From Acanthosoma haemorrhoidale (lineage: Eukaryota; Arthropoda; Insecta; Hemiptera; Acanthosomatidae), in the NCBI GenBank assembly GCA_930367205.1, contig OV884009.1, positions 85,953,189 to 86,017,188 on the forward strand: 64,000 bases of DNA, given 5' to 3'. The notes below the pieces were generated by a model, which did not search any database, was not told the DNA's origin, and was given only the letters and a program-made list of their open reading frames with translations. Below are positions 10,880 to 22,280 of this stretch, piece after piece; position 1 is the stretch's first letter, and the number at the start of each line of letters is the position of its first letter. The position numbers and the translations under genes are program-made.

Positions 10880-11350
10880 GAACTCTAATACCCCTATAGA
10901 GCCGACCTGTAACCGTTGGTTGCTTGGTGTGCCATCGGTGGGTAAGTTAATCCACCGAAGACACATCAAGTTTTTTGACTCGTTGCAGCATCTCACAAAC
11001 CCAGTGTTTACACTATGGCCCCACCACCCTTCCCGCGTCGATGGCAACAGACTGTTGGGGGATATTAGGTTAAGATTTAGTTTTTAAGTTAGTTTTAAGT
11101 TTTTGATAAGTAAGGTGAGCCCCATCACTTTTAATATATTCAGTCCAATCATGTATAATGTACATCATTATACTTTGTACAATCCAGATCATTATTTTGT
11201 AAACTATAACTTGTATAAAATGTAGCCAATGCAATGAAGAAATCGTAAATAGATTCGTTTGAGATAATAAATAAATATAAGATAAATAGATTGATGTATA
11301 TAAATAAATTGTAGTAACAAAGGAATATGGAAAAAAAAAACAAAAAAAAA
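10880..11350 (+). mobile_element. 3' end of a Jockey-like LINE
   Basis: Reads as the very C-terminus of a LINE ORF2 (a RRHIKFFDSLQH stretch near 10957-10990, stop near 11086), then an AT-rich 3' untranslated region and an A-rich tail at about 11331-11350. The same motif (KRRHIKFFDSMKH) ends the ORF of the LINE at 18616-19860, which fixes family and orientation. The part from about 10993 on recurs at 15138. Confidence 0.75.
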
Positions 11351-11385
11351 CCCTATTTACATCGTATCTTATATTTTCCTATATA

Positions 11386-11569
11386 AGTTAAGGTTCGGAC
11401 GTCGTAGGCAGCCAGCCTAATCCTCAAGTCATCGGGATGTAAACATCCCGAATGTATTTAGAGAGGCTTTAAAAGGCTCAAATAAAAACAGTCTTGTGAC
11501 AACTCTCGGTCTGTAACTACATTCAACCTCTTTCCTTTTTCTTCACGTTTTCGTTGACGATCATTAACT
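11386..11569 (+). repeat. 5' LTR of copy 3
   Basis: 184 bp, AGTTAAGG...TTAACT, nearly identical to the solo LTR at 15533-15716. Contains the palindrome GGGATGTAAACATCCC with GTAAACA at 11439-11445, and AATAAA at about 11482. Confidence 0.93.
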
Positions 11570-11586
11570 GGTGCCGAAACCCGGGA
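11569..11586 (+). other. tRNA-Phe primer-binding site of copy 3
   Basis: TGGTGCCGAAACCCGGGA is complementary over 18 bases to the 3' end of eukaryotic tRNA-Phe. It begins at the last base of the LTR. Confidence 0.88.
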
Positions 11587-11678
11587 GTGCAGTGGGTTCG
11601 AGTCATTAACGTGCGAGTTGGCTTTTGTTTTTTTTTTCCCTTCTCATTCACTTTCGCGTAGTTTAATAAAAGGAAGTA

Positions 11679-12371
11679 ATGGTGGACTTGCGGCCGGCAG
11701 CGTTTGAAGTTCCACAGTTACCTGAAGAAACCATGGCTGAAGCCCATGCGAACTCGCTGGCATGGATGAAGGTGCGGGCAGTGACGTCGCAGGACATGAG
11801 GAAAATGATCTCAGACCTCGAAAAATTTTCTGGTGAACTAGGTGAGTTGAATCATTTTCTCAAAGGTGGGGATAGAATTATGGAGAGGATTCAAGCCAAG
11901 ATGGACGAAGGGTTACTCGACCCAGGTGACGCTAAGTCAATAAAGGCAGACCTAGTGTGCAGGGTGAAAAGGAAGGTGCTGAACCTGATACAGGCGGACG
12001 AGGAAACCCCATGGGAGATAGTAAAGGCGAGACTGAAAAAAGCATATGGGGGGGGGACGATGGACCCCAGAGGAGGATATCTTCATCAAATGTTTCGAGA
12101 AATGAAATCTCCGAGACAGAATAGTGGACAGTATGCTGCAGCCCTGGCAGTCCGCTACAATAAAATAAATGAGAAAATGAGGGAGACAACTAGCGCCAAG
12201 GAAGTGGAGGGCAGGATGGGGTTCCTGTCTACAATTTTAAAGGTACAATTAGCGAAGGAGACGGGAAGGAAGGAAGGGTTCCCTATTGAGCGATCGTTCC
12301 TAGAATGCGCCCAGGCGATGATAGATGCCAGCGCAAGAGAGGAAGAAGATGAGAACGAAGATGAAAAATGA
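11679..12371 (+). pseudogene. Gag, capsid part, of copy 3
   Basis: 230 codons from an ATG about 90 bases inside the primer site, collinear with copy 1 Gag through the capsid-like region (GELGELNHFLKGGD, ETPWEIVK). Around 12050-12090 a short stretch is read out of frame (TMDPRGGYLHQMF where copy 1 has GRWTPEEDIFQMF) because one indel is compensated by a second. The frame stops at 12371 within a small duplication of aacgaagatga. The rest of Gag is in the next frame. Confidence 0.85.
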
Positions 12372-12766
12372 ACGAAGATGACAACGATTGGAGCCAGATC
12401 CCATACAGGAGAAACAGAACCCCAAAAGCAGTGTGCAATAGACAGGAAACGCCGTTTGCCGGTAGAGACAGGGGAGCGACAAGAGAGAGAAGATTGGAAG
12501 AGACGAGGCCTAGGTACGCACCTCGGAAAGAAGATAGGAAATGTCATGGCTGTGGAAAGACGGGCCATCTGGTAGCTCAGTGTCCTCGCACTAAGTGCTT
12601 TGAGTGTGGGGAAGAAGGGCACATAGCAAGACAATGTCCGTACGTGTTTTGTAGAAAGGAATTTCACAAAGCAGAACCAATGGAGGTGAATAACCAGGAA
12701 ATCCGGGAGAGGTGGAGCGCTACAACCAGAGAAAATGGAACATCGGGCACTGAGTCAGAGGGATGA
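12368..12766 (+). pseudogene. Gag, nucleocapsid part, of copy 3
   Basis: 132 codons opening at an ATG that overlaps the preceding stop by four bases. Holds two intact CCHC knuckles, CHGCGKTGHLVAQC and CFECGEEGHIARQC, flanked by basic sequence. By comparison with copy 1 it is the second half of Gag. The overlap results from a short insertion, though a two-ORF Gag could in principle be translated by stop-start coupling. Confidence 0.82.
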
Positions 12767-13053
12767 GTCGATCAGGGACGTCAGAGACAGACGCGGAGGA
12801 GTCGAAACTCAGCGGGAGCAGAAGACGAAAGTGGCTGAAGAATCCATCGCGCAGATGGGAGTGGTGTACGGAGGATTTCACGATCACCACCAACGCAAGT
12901 GAATATGCCTTGGGGGCAGTATTGTTACAGGAGGGTGGGGACAGGGAAAGACCGGTGGCTTACGCGAGCAGACGCCTGACGGACACGGAAGCGGGGTACA
13001 GCGCTCTGGAACGAGTGGGCCATTGGGCACTTCCGCCCGTATGTATTTGGTAG
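12763..13053 (+). pseudogene. Gag tail joined to RNase H by deletion (copy 3)
   Basis: The frame opens in an ATGA overlap with the nucleocapsid stop and reads the basic Gag tail (KLSGSRRRKWLKNPSRR). At about 12874 it passes directly into the RT/RNase H boundary (FTITTNASEYALGAVL), and at about 13012 it meets a 17-base deletion that ends it early. About 1.5 kb covering protease and RT is absent relative to copy 1. Confidence 0.83.
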
Positions 13054-14686
13054 AAGGTTTCGGATACATACGGACCACCGACCACTTCAATGGGTCGGAA
13101 AACTCAAAGAATCCTCCTCAAGGGTAACGAGGTGGAAGGAATTCTTAGCGCAATACAATCTGGATATCGTGTATAAGCCAGGGAAAGACAACGTCGTGGC
13201 AGAATGGCTGTCGCGCGCTATTATGGTGAACGGCATAGAGGAAGGGGAAACATCGAGTGGTATGAGGCAATTTATTAGGGAATGGACGCCTGGGGAAGCG
13301 GGCAGGAGCAGCACGAGGGAAGATAGTGACAGGAGTGCGGATCCACCATCAGACGAGTCTATAGGGGAGATACCACGTGATATGGAGACGGCGGATGAAA
13401 TCATCAATGATAAGCGGAGGCAGATCGTTTCGAAAACTCAAACATCGGGTACTCTGAAAATACTCCATAGTACGTACGGCAGGAGTCAAATCGCGACGAT
13501 TTGGTCACCCCCGGGAGTTCGTGGAGATCAAATTTGTCAGGCTCTCAAGGACGTGTCAAAACCTGGCAAAACACACCATTTATTCGTGGGCAACACCACT
13601 GTGTGGGACAAAATTAAAAAGCTGTGGCAGAAAGAGCTGTTGGGGGTGGATCGCTCTTTCATTCGGTGTCTTTCCGCGGTCCAGACCCTGCGTGACGAGG
13701 AGCAGCAACGCGAGGTAACACTGGCGTATCATCAAGGGAAAACCAACCACCGCGGTGGGCAGGAGACGGCGCGAGCACTACGAAGGCGCTATTTTTGGTG
13801 GGGAATGCAGCGGACCATTCAGGAGGTGATCGGAGTATGCGAAGTTTGCAGGAAGACAAAGTATGATCGACATCCCCCGCAGGGATGCCAGGAAGAATCA
13901 CCCACGGCAGAAGCACCATTATTGATGGAGATTCAAGTGGACACCTTTACGTGGCGGGGTTTTAAGTGGGTCACTATCATCGACCCATTTAGCAAATTGG
14001 CTATGGCCTATGCGGTGGGGGACAAGTCATCAGATTCCATATTACAAGCCCTCAACACATGGTTTCAATATTACGGCATACCGGAGAGGATCTCGTCGGA
14101 CGGGGGACGGGAGTTTGACAATGCAACCGTGAGAACCGAAATGCAAAAACGGGATGTGGCATGACATTTTAATACCCCCGGGCATCCCAAGAGCAGGGGA
14201 ACCATCGAAAAGTTACACAGCACCCTAAGCGACCACTTACGCGTGTACCAGGTGGATAAAGGCCTGTCGGCGAACGTAGCGATGCCCATGGCGGTGGCGG
14301 CATACAACCACTCGATACACGCCACGACGGGGTTCGCACCCTTTGAAATTTTGTTCGGATGGTGGTACAGCTCCATAACACCCACTTACAGCTCGGAAAG
14401 ATGTGGTACAAAGTACGCGATAAGATTATGCGCGAAAAATCCAAGCGCGTGGCGCGGGAAAATTTGAAGGTGCAGGATCGCATAGGGGCAATATCGATTG
14501 GGACCGTTGTATACAGAAAAGTCGTATCAAATCGTACTAAGGAACTGGTTCGGTACGAGGGGCCCCTTTAAGGTCATCATAATTCGGGAACATAATCTCG
14601 TGACCATCGAGAGTATGACCACCCCAAAGAAGAGGCGAACCGTTCACATTGAACAGTTGAAACTCCCACCACAGGGGGGAGGGTGC
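13015..14686 (+). pseudogene. RNase H end and integrase of copy 3
   Basis: From 13015 the RNase H frame resumes (HTDHRPLQWVGKLKE) and runs through the linker and HHCC finger (YHQGKTNHRG ... CEVCRKTK) into the integrase core (TIIDPFSK, SSDGGREFDN). A TGA at about 14162 replaces the Trp codon kept in copy 1. The E-containing stretch (GHPKSRGTIEKLHSTL) follows, then a deletion near 14360 and a frame change near 14570 before the basic tail (KKRRTVHIEQLKLPP). All three catalytic residues are present but not in one frame. Confidence 0.87.
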
Positions 14687-14689
14687 TGA

Positions 14690-15034
14690 ATGTGCCTAAG
14701 ATGGTGTGCCCTCGATCCGATACGGAGCAACTGATTCGGAATCATATACTTCACATGTGAAGCTCAGAGAGAGTTTTTGTTTTCATTATTTATATTGTAG
14801 CTAAGTTACATTTTTTTTTTCACCTGGCAGCCACCGGGTCACGGGCGAATGTATTATATTTTATTATTAGTATTATTCTTGTTTTATTTCTGTATTATCT
14901 CTTTTCTTTGTGTTCTGTTGTTTTGTGTGGACTAAGAATATATTAGACCGTAAACGTGATGTAAGGGATTACAGGCTGTGTGCTGCGTGCGCCGGACCTT
15001 GGAGTTTACGAAGAGATATGCGTAAACTGGCAGG
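14690..15034 (+). other. 3' untranslated region of copy 3
   Basis: Matches 10291-10654 of copy 2, with a weaker purine tract (ggcaggagt) before the LTR. No reading frame of note. Confidence 0.7.
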
Positions 15035-15137
15035 AGTTAAGGTTCGGACGTCGTAGGCAGCCAGCCTAATCCTCAAGTCATCGGGATGTTTACATGATGT
15101 AAATACGGGATGTATTTAGAGAGGCTTTAAAAGGCTC
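15035..15137 (+). repeat. Truncated 3' LTR of copy 3
   Basis: The first 103 bp of an LTR. The central palindrome is rearranged (TGTTTAC at 15087-15093, then GTAAAT). It ends abruptly in aaaggctc, followed by the Jockey-like tail ctcccagtgtttacac. Confidence 0.85.
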
Positions 15138-15497
15138 CTCCCAGTGTTTACACTATGGCCCCACCACCCTTCCCGCGTCGATGGCAACAGACTGTTGGGG
15201 AATATTAGGTTAAGATTTAGTTTTTAAGTTAGTCTTAAGTTTTTGATAAGTAAGGTGAGCCCCATCACTTTTAATATATTCAGTCCAATCATGTATAATG
15301 TACATCATTATACTTTGTACAATCCAGATCATTATTTTGTAAACGATAACTTGTATAAAATGTAGCCAATACAATGAAGCAATTGTAAATAGATTCGTTT
15401 GAGATAATAAATAAAGATAAGATAAATAGATTTATCTATATAAATAAATTGTAGTAACAAAGGGATATGGGGGGAAAAAAAAAAAAAAAAAAAAACC
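15138..15497 (+). mobile_element. Second copy of the Jockey-like 3' tail
   Basis: Nearly identical to about 10995-11350, including the 3' untranslated region and an A-rich tail (about 15474-15495, longer here). With the LTR that follows it forms a direct repeat of about 575 bp with 10993-11569. Confidence 0.88.
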
Positions 15498-15532
15498 CTA
15501 TTTACATCGTATCTTATATTTTCCTATATATA

Positions 15533-15716
15533 AGTTAAGGTTCGGACGTCGTAGGCAGCCAGCCTAATCCTCAAGTCATCGGGATGTAAACATCCCGAAT
15601 GTATTTAGAGAGGCTTTAAAAGGCTCAAATAAAAACAGTCTTGTGAAAACTCTCGTTCTGTAACTACATTCAACCTCTTTCCTTTTTCTTCACGTTTTCG
15701 TTGACGATCATTAACT
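15533..15716 (+). repeat. Solo Ty3/gypsy LTR
   Basis: 184 bp with no primer site or internal sequence after it. Preceded by TATATA and followed by TATATG, consistent with an original target duplication. GTAAACA at 15586-15592. It differs from the copy 3 5' LTR by a few bases. Confidence 0.9.
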
Positions 15717-18615
15717 TATATGTTCTTGCAAATACCTGTTTTATATAGTTTCTACCTTTTAAATTCAAGCCTCCCATCTGGTGATATTTATATATTTGCT
15801 TAAGTTATTTATGGTGGTGCTCTTATATCTACCTCTTTTTTTATCTATACTTTTGTTAGTAATCTACCTTTCTTTTGTTTGCTATCAAGACCTGATGCAG
15901 ACAAGCGTTATCCATTAATAAATCTGATGAAAACCTAACTAACATCTCTCTTTCATCACCCTAAGACGATATCCCAACAGTCACCCACTCATTATGAAAC
16001 CCTAGTTTCCACCCGTGTCTGTGTGTTTACTGTTCGTGAAACTTTTCATGGAGGTTCCCTTTTATATTGGAAAACCATGAAAAAAAAACAATCATCTCCG
16101 TCAATCATGATTAAATGTCGTTAATTAATTAATTGTAATTTAAAACAATTATATAATTTTCAAAAGTGTATCAAATTCCAGATCCAGATCCGGTTTGATT
16201 ATGTTGTGTTTTTTTAAATATAATTCCAAAAAGTCATTAACACTGGCAAAGAAAACTCATATACATTCGAAAATATTCTTCAGATGTTAATATAATAGAC
16301 ATTTGCCTGAGAAGGCTTGAGGGAAAAAGTTGTATCGGAATAGAAACCAACCATTGGTGACTATATAAAGAATTATTGTTTCTCATATTCCCTTTGACAT
16401 TATAAAATGGAGTAACATGCCCTTTTTATCGTTATGATAAAATTATTCTAAAACTGGAAAACAATTCACCAAAGATAAGAGTAAACTGGTCCTAGCGGAA
16501 ATACTAATAAACACTAGTACGGAGAATGAAGTTTGCTCGCTTTCCTTCCTCTGTGAGTTCCCTTGTTAGGGGAGTGCCTCAACAAACTCTAAACGAGTGT
16601 AATCAAATTCTTATCTATAAATAAAGTTTAAGGCTCAATGACTTTCAATTAAAGAAGTTAAACAGTTTGATTTGCTCAATTACACCTGTCTCTAAGTGTC
16701 CTGGGTATTTGCTTAAATTACAATTGGACAGCAAGTTGTAATTCAATAGGAATGTAGTTTTTTTTTTAAGTTAAATTACAATTAAGGGTAAGAGCATTTT
16801 TAGTGGTTCTGTAATATAGGTTTCAATAAATATATAAGTTGTAGAACCCGAAGGGTAAAGTCCTACTTTCTAATAAGTTGTTTTTTTTTCTCTTAACCCC
16901 CTTTATTAATAATATCTATCAAGTACCGAACAATTGCCTTTTATGTATGTATGGCCTACTTTAGTGGCTGTAAAAATTATTCTATCGATCAGAAATGTCA
17001 ATGCTATATCCCACAATAATTCAAAATATGCTGATTTGATTTTGGTTAAACCGGAAACGGAGCGTATGAAAAAATATTAAACGAGAAAAACGTTGCTCCC
17101 GGTTGGTCCCCAAGATTTCAGTCGGAAGTCATACAAAATTTAAAGTTGACATTTACACTTATGAACACTTAATAGACAGTAATGAAAAAAAAAGAACTTC
17201 AAGGATATACGAAATTTAATTTTGAGAGACAGCAACAGAATTTGCATATTTATATGTATGTATATTTAATTCTGCTCGAGTCAATTTCAGTAGGTTTTAT
17301 TTTTACCAATAACTTAACTATTTGCATTTTTTTATTTATTTTTTTGGAAAAGACGATTTTAGGTGATCGGTGTGATGAATCAACCAACAGTTCAACATAG
17401 ATGTATAGCAGTTCCATGAAATGTGCATTTGCATATACTGTTATATTTGTAACTCGCCGCATAAAGTAAATGTAATGATAAGATAGTTTAATCATAGGAT
17501 TGTGTATATGTTTGTAGTGTAATACAATGTAAAAAATTAGTTATTAAAAAATAAAAAGGAGTCTATTTTTATTTCATTCAATTTTTCAGTTCTGTAGACA
17601 CAAAACTTATCATATCATAAATTATATTTTAGTATCTAAATTATTTCCATTAGTCAACACAAGATTCGTTTTGGATTAGAATTAATTGGGAAAAAATCAA
17701 ATCAATATGAATCAATTTTCTTTTATTATAACCTTACATCAATGCAGTACGCTCAGAGTTTGATAGAGTATTCAAATCTAGTAGCTTTAATAATTAAATG
17801 GCATACCTAATAAATTCTCCGGATAAGATAGGTGAAAATGTATATGTATCATTGATATATATATATATATATCAATTTTCATAAATTTTTACATCATTTT
17901 TTTTATGTATCCAAAATATATTTGCTTAGAGGACCGAACGTAGCAATAAATATAAATTTAGATATTGTTGGGGGCAAACATGGTTGTGGCCATGAATGAA
18001 CCCCCTTGGTAAATCCTCAAGGGATATTAATATGGCTGAGGTAGGGTATTTGGGTTTAGGATCTAGTTAATGCCCTTCTCAAACATGAATATTGGATAAT
18101 TAATTAATCGTTTTTGAAGGAAACTAGGAGTAGTTATTTTTTATTTATTTTGTTTGTAACCCTCTGGCATTTTAGTTTATGTACTAAGTCTTAATTGTAT
18201 TAATGACCTGTACAAGGATCTTGCATGCCATAGATTGAAGAGGCTCGATATAGTCTACAGTCGACAAGAACCCGCCGTTTACTGCACGATTTAAGAATAA
18301 CCAATTCTCTGAGTCAAGTTTTCAGATCACTTGGTGGAGGGCAGTGCCTCCTAGACCCCTCCTAGACTCTGAACGCACTTTGATACATTTTCTATCTTAT
18401 AAAATTGCAGTTTGTCTTCAATTGGCATAATATAGATTTTTCCAAAATTTCTTGGATCTTGGAAATGGGAAATTTAAGGTCATGAAAAATTATATTTTTT
18501 GACATAAAAAGGTGCATTCAGTAATACGTACTTTAGATTGGAACGATTGCATGCACTTGTTATAGAGGGATTTGCTGGCCTCCATATTTCAAATTAACAA
18601 CAGTCACTGTGATGA
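15717..18615. other. Intergenic, no gene seen
   Basis: AT-rich, with a short (AT)n run near 17852-17872 and only chance frames. No splice-flanked coding block or transposon motif could be read. Confidence 0.5.
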
Positions 18616-19860
18616 TCTCCCTTGACGAAAGCATTCGACTCTGTAGATCATCGCACACTCCTGCGACGCCTGCACGAGCACAAATTTCCTGCGCAACTCC
18701 AGAACATCATATCCTCCTATCTAGCAGGCAGAACCTTTTGTGTACGAATAGGTGCCGTATCAACCACCAGAAGAGATTTCGTCGTCGGAGTTCCCCAAGG
18801 GTCGGTGCTGGGACCCCTACTCTTCAACATCTACACCGCGCACATAGTAGGAGCACCATTCTCCAATTGTGAGGTAGCGGCATATGCGGACGATATAGGG
18901 GTCTACAGTACCAGCCTCAACCCAGCGAAAGCTCTAAAGGCTGCAGAGGGCGCCAGTCAATTAATCACCGACAGGCTGCGAGCTGTCCACATTCAGGTGA
19001 ACTCAGCCAAGACCCAAGGTATCATCTTCTCTTTCCAGCATGGGAAAAGAAAGCGTCCACCCAGCTTCACCATAGACGGGACTGAATGCAAACTTTCCAA
19101 CAGCATCTGCTACCTAGGCATCAACCTAGGCAGACACATGACTTTCGGCACACACTTGCAGAAAAAATTGAAAAGAGTACGCAGGACTTACTACTCTCTC
19201 CAGCATCTCATCACAAGCCAGGCTATATCCCTTCGGCTGAAACTCTTAATATACAAGAGCGTCCTGAGGCCAGCTCTACTGTTTGGGACACCACTCTTTA
19301 GATTCCTACATGCCAGCACCATAACTCGACTCCAGAGCTTCCAGAACGACATCCTGCGCACGGCACTATGGCATACCCCTTTTCGTGAATGACATGCACG
19401 AAACGTTCGAGGTCCCCACCATCACCGAAGCCATAAAAAGAAGACATATCAAGTTCTTCGACTCGATGAAACACAGTCTAAAACCTCTATTCCGAGACAT
19501 GATCCCCCACCGCTACCGGCACGATGGCAACTCACAAGATCGAGTAAAGCAGACCAAATGGACATCCCGGCGCTTGACCCACCAACTACAAGCCTCTAAG
19601 GGGCACCCATCACTGATATCAGACTAAATAAGGCTGCACTACATGCCTAGAGAGACTTTAGGCCCAACCACCAGTGGACTCTCACCACTGTACTGAATCA
19701 ACCAACCTCCACCGAGGATTCCCACACTCCTTACTCCTCTCACACCACCTTCAAGCAGGTACTCCTAGTACAAGGATCCAATCACCCTAAATATTTTATA
19801 TTTTTCCCTCATCCTGAATTTCTAACTAGAGAGCTTAGAAAAAAAAAAAAAAAAAAAAAA
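18616..19860 (+). mobile_element. 5'-truncated Jockey-like LINE
   Basis: Begins inside the reverse transcriptase, runs to the ORF2 end at 19627 and a 3' untranslated region of about 210 bp, and ends in 20 or so A residues (19840-19860). 5' truncation plus a poly(A) tail is the usual product of target-primed reverse transcription. The G+C content is well above the flanks. Confidence 0.88.
18620..19627 (+). pseudogene. LINE reverse transcriptase, C-terminal part
   Basis: Jockey-type RT motifs appear in order: LTKAFDSVDH (motif A, about 18622), GVPQGSVLGPLLFNIY (about 18795), AAYADDIGVY with the catalytic YADD (about 18880) and SICYLGINLG (about 19105). A thumb-like region follows, ending at 19392 where a frameshift moves reading to the frame of 19385-19627 (KRRHIKFFDSMKH, then a basic tail). 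RT copies element RNA at the target site. The endonuclease and fingers are missing through 5' truncation. No start codon is genuine. Confidence 0.9.
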
Positions 19861-20928
19861 TTCTGCGCCTCTGTCACAATCCTTCTCCTTCCTCTGTTTC
19901 GTCACACCAGCCTACCACTGTCTCTTCCTTTACTTCCCTCCCTTAGCTAACCGCCAGTTAAGTTCCTGTCTTTTAATACTCTTATGTGGTTCCCAGGTTT
20001 GTCTATAGAAAAAGTGGAACCTGTTGGGAAGACTGAAGATCAAGATGGGATGACAAACCCGGCCCAATTCATAAGCCACATCAAGAAATGTACCAGTGCA
20101 AAATTATATTCTCTGAAATACTGAGGAAATGTGTTTGGCTACGCAAAGCCCTGTGGAATATTGGATGCGGAAGCCAAACTGGTGTGTCAGTAGAAGTTGT
20201 GAATATCCAAAAGGGGAAGGAAACGTTTAATAATGTTTTTTTCAATCTTATATTATATCTTAATCTTAAATTAAATCTTATACTATATATTATATAAAAA
20301 ATAACTCAGCTGTTCAGTTCAGAGGAGAGAGGAGCTTCTCTCCGAGGTAGTAGTGGCGAAGGTGATTTTTTGAGGGATGCTCTCAGGTCAACGGATATTG
20401 CAAAATTATCCCAGTTAATGAATCCTCTGGTCAAAGAAGGAGGTGGTACATTCGGAAGAGAGAGGCAAAGCAGTACTGGGCTATTGTCTGAAGAAAGGTG
20501 ATCAAGACGTATATTTGAGGAATACGATGATCTTAAAACATAGTATATAAAGAATTCGAGAAGATCAGGATTTTTATGAATATGATATGTAACCCAATAT
20601 ATTGGAGAATCTAGTGAAAGGAAAGAACAGCGTTTGAAAGTTAATGCAGTCAGTTAACTGTAGCGAACCGAAAACTTTTAATGTGTTTAATGTTTTTTGA
20701 GCATGTGGCAAAAATCAGAGCTTTAAGTCTTAAAGATATTTTTAGCAGGAATTCGATAAATCTTAAAAGTCAGAGGAAGTGCAATACTTAATAGATACTT
20801 TCCCAAATTTATTCTAGTTTAATTTTCATTTATTTCAAACTTCTTGTTATTGCATTTTAACTAGAAACCAATCAGCAGATTAGAATGTATTGAGGAATAT
20901 AAATTTAATGTTTCGGATCAATTGACTC
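19861..20928. other. Intergenic, unassigned
   Basis: A pyrimidine-rich patch (19861-20000) directly after the LINE tail, then ordinary AT-rich sequence. A 69-codon frame at 20088-20297 matches nothing I recognise and ends in a low-complexity leucine stretch. Confidence 0.4.
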
Positions 20929-21271
20929 TGTCAAGTACAACATAGCTTGTGACATTTATAATTTTTTATGTTTCATACCGGTAGGCAAGGTGCTTGAATA
21001 ATATAAAAAAACAAATTTTAGAGCCAGTGAATCTACTAGCTTCCGATTGTCTGCTTGCTTCCCCATCTGTTGTTTTTTATGGAGACGTTCTCGTAAATGA
21101 GAATCGAAGGGTTAGTTGTTTTACAATATTAATGTATCAATGATTGTGCCAACAGAACAAACGGTTTGTATGTAGCCAACCTACCTTCCCTTCTGTCCAA
21201 CACGCCCCTGGGGTATCTGTGACCCAGCCAGCCGGGGAGTGGCAAGAAAGAGAAAAATGTGTCCTTTAACA
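20929..21271 (+). repeat. 5' LTR of BEL/Pao element
   Basis: Starts TGTCAAGTA, and the bases before it are unlike those before the partner repeat, which fixes the boundary. The end is placed near an ACA at 21271, but similarity to the partner fades after about 21255. Confidence 0.7.
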
Positions 21272-21699
21272 AATGGTACCGCTTCTACACCTTAGTTGTC
21301 AGAGCACACATTACAAGACGTTGCCGTCCAAGAGGCTTCCCTGAATAATACCCTGCAGCAGCTTAGGTAATATTAAATAATAGACTGCGTAGACGACATG
21401 CATGGGGTGGTACACCATAGCTTCAGCCATCTAGCTTAGAAAGAAATTAATATGTCTTCTGTCCTCACCCGGCATTTCAGCAAGCCACCCTGATTTAACC
21501 AATGACCTCCCCCAATCTCACATCTTGTCACCTGATACTAACCATTGTGTTAAGGTAATTGGTATAAATTGGGTCACTGATAGTGACTGTTAGGAGTATC
21601 CATTTAAGGAAATGATTAATGACCATAATAATTCTACGATAACGAAACGCATATGATCCAGCAGGATTTATTTCTCCAGTTGTCTTCAATTCAAGGTAA

Positions 21700-22280
21700 T
21701 TTTACATCAGTTGTAGAAATTCAACTTGGAGTGGGATTCCCTCGAACCATCTGATTTCCAGACCACTTGGATTGAATATGTGGAATCCCCATGGGCTTTG
21801 GAACATCTGGTTATTCTTCCCTCCTTCAACAGCATGGATTCTTTGAATCCTCAACATTTGGTTATGCTTGAAGCTTTTATCTGCGTATGCTACATGGCAG
21901 CAAATTAGAGTGGCATCTGATTTTCTCTAAAATTAGAGTAGCACCCCTGAAGGCAGTCAACATACCTATTTGACATATTTGTTAGCAAAACTTTGCTCAT
22001 TTTTGTTGGTTTCAAATTTATTATTGACTCATCCTACTTATGGACTGATTCGACTATTGTTTTGGATTCGATGAAAAACCCCTCCTCATCTTTTGAAGGC
22101 ATTTGCAGTCAACAGGGTAGCAAAGATCTTGAGATTGACCTCAACGTCTACATGGCATCCGTATCTGACAAGGAAAATCCTAGTGATATAGCTTCAAGAG
22201 GAGCCTTTGTGACTGAACTTGAGTGCAATGCCCTTTGGTGGGAAGGACCATTCTTCTTGAGTAAGGAATATTCCTTTTAG
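21700..22280 (+). pseudogene. BEL/Pao RT-RNase H remnant
   Basis: A first block (21726-21900) resembles the region after RT in BEL/Pao polyproteins (WDSLEPSDFQTTWIEYVES, then a MDSLNPQ stretch). A second block (21993-22280) is the RNase H end: LWTDSTIVLDSMKNP, then SDKENPSDIASRG and LWWEGPFFL, a hallmark of the family. Stops and frameshifts separate the blocks. Confidence 0.82.

Larger units (their letters stand above)
11386..15137 (+). mobile_element. Ty3/gypsy retrotransposon, copy 3 (protease and RT deleted)
   Basis: A plus-strand copy with a complete 5' LTR (11386-11569), a perfect tRNA-Phe primer site and gag in two overlapping frames. The protease and nearly all of RT are missing (junction at about 12874). 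RNase H and integrase follow with a small deletion near 13012, a stop in the integrase core and a later deletion and frame change. The 3' LTR is cut after about 103 bp at 15137, where a second Jockey-like tail begins. The 5' edge follows TATATA. Confidence 0.9.

Noticed and set aside
10784..11047. Minus-strand 87-codon frame through the TA microsatellite
   Set aside because: It consists of microsatellite translation (Tyr-Ile repeats) plus the complement of the Jockey-like tail.
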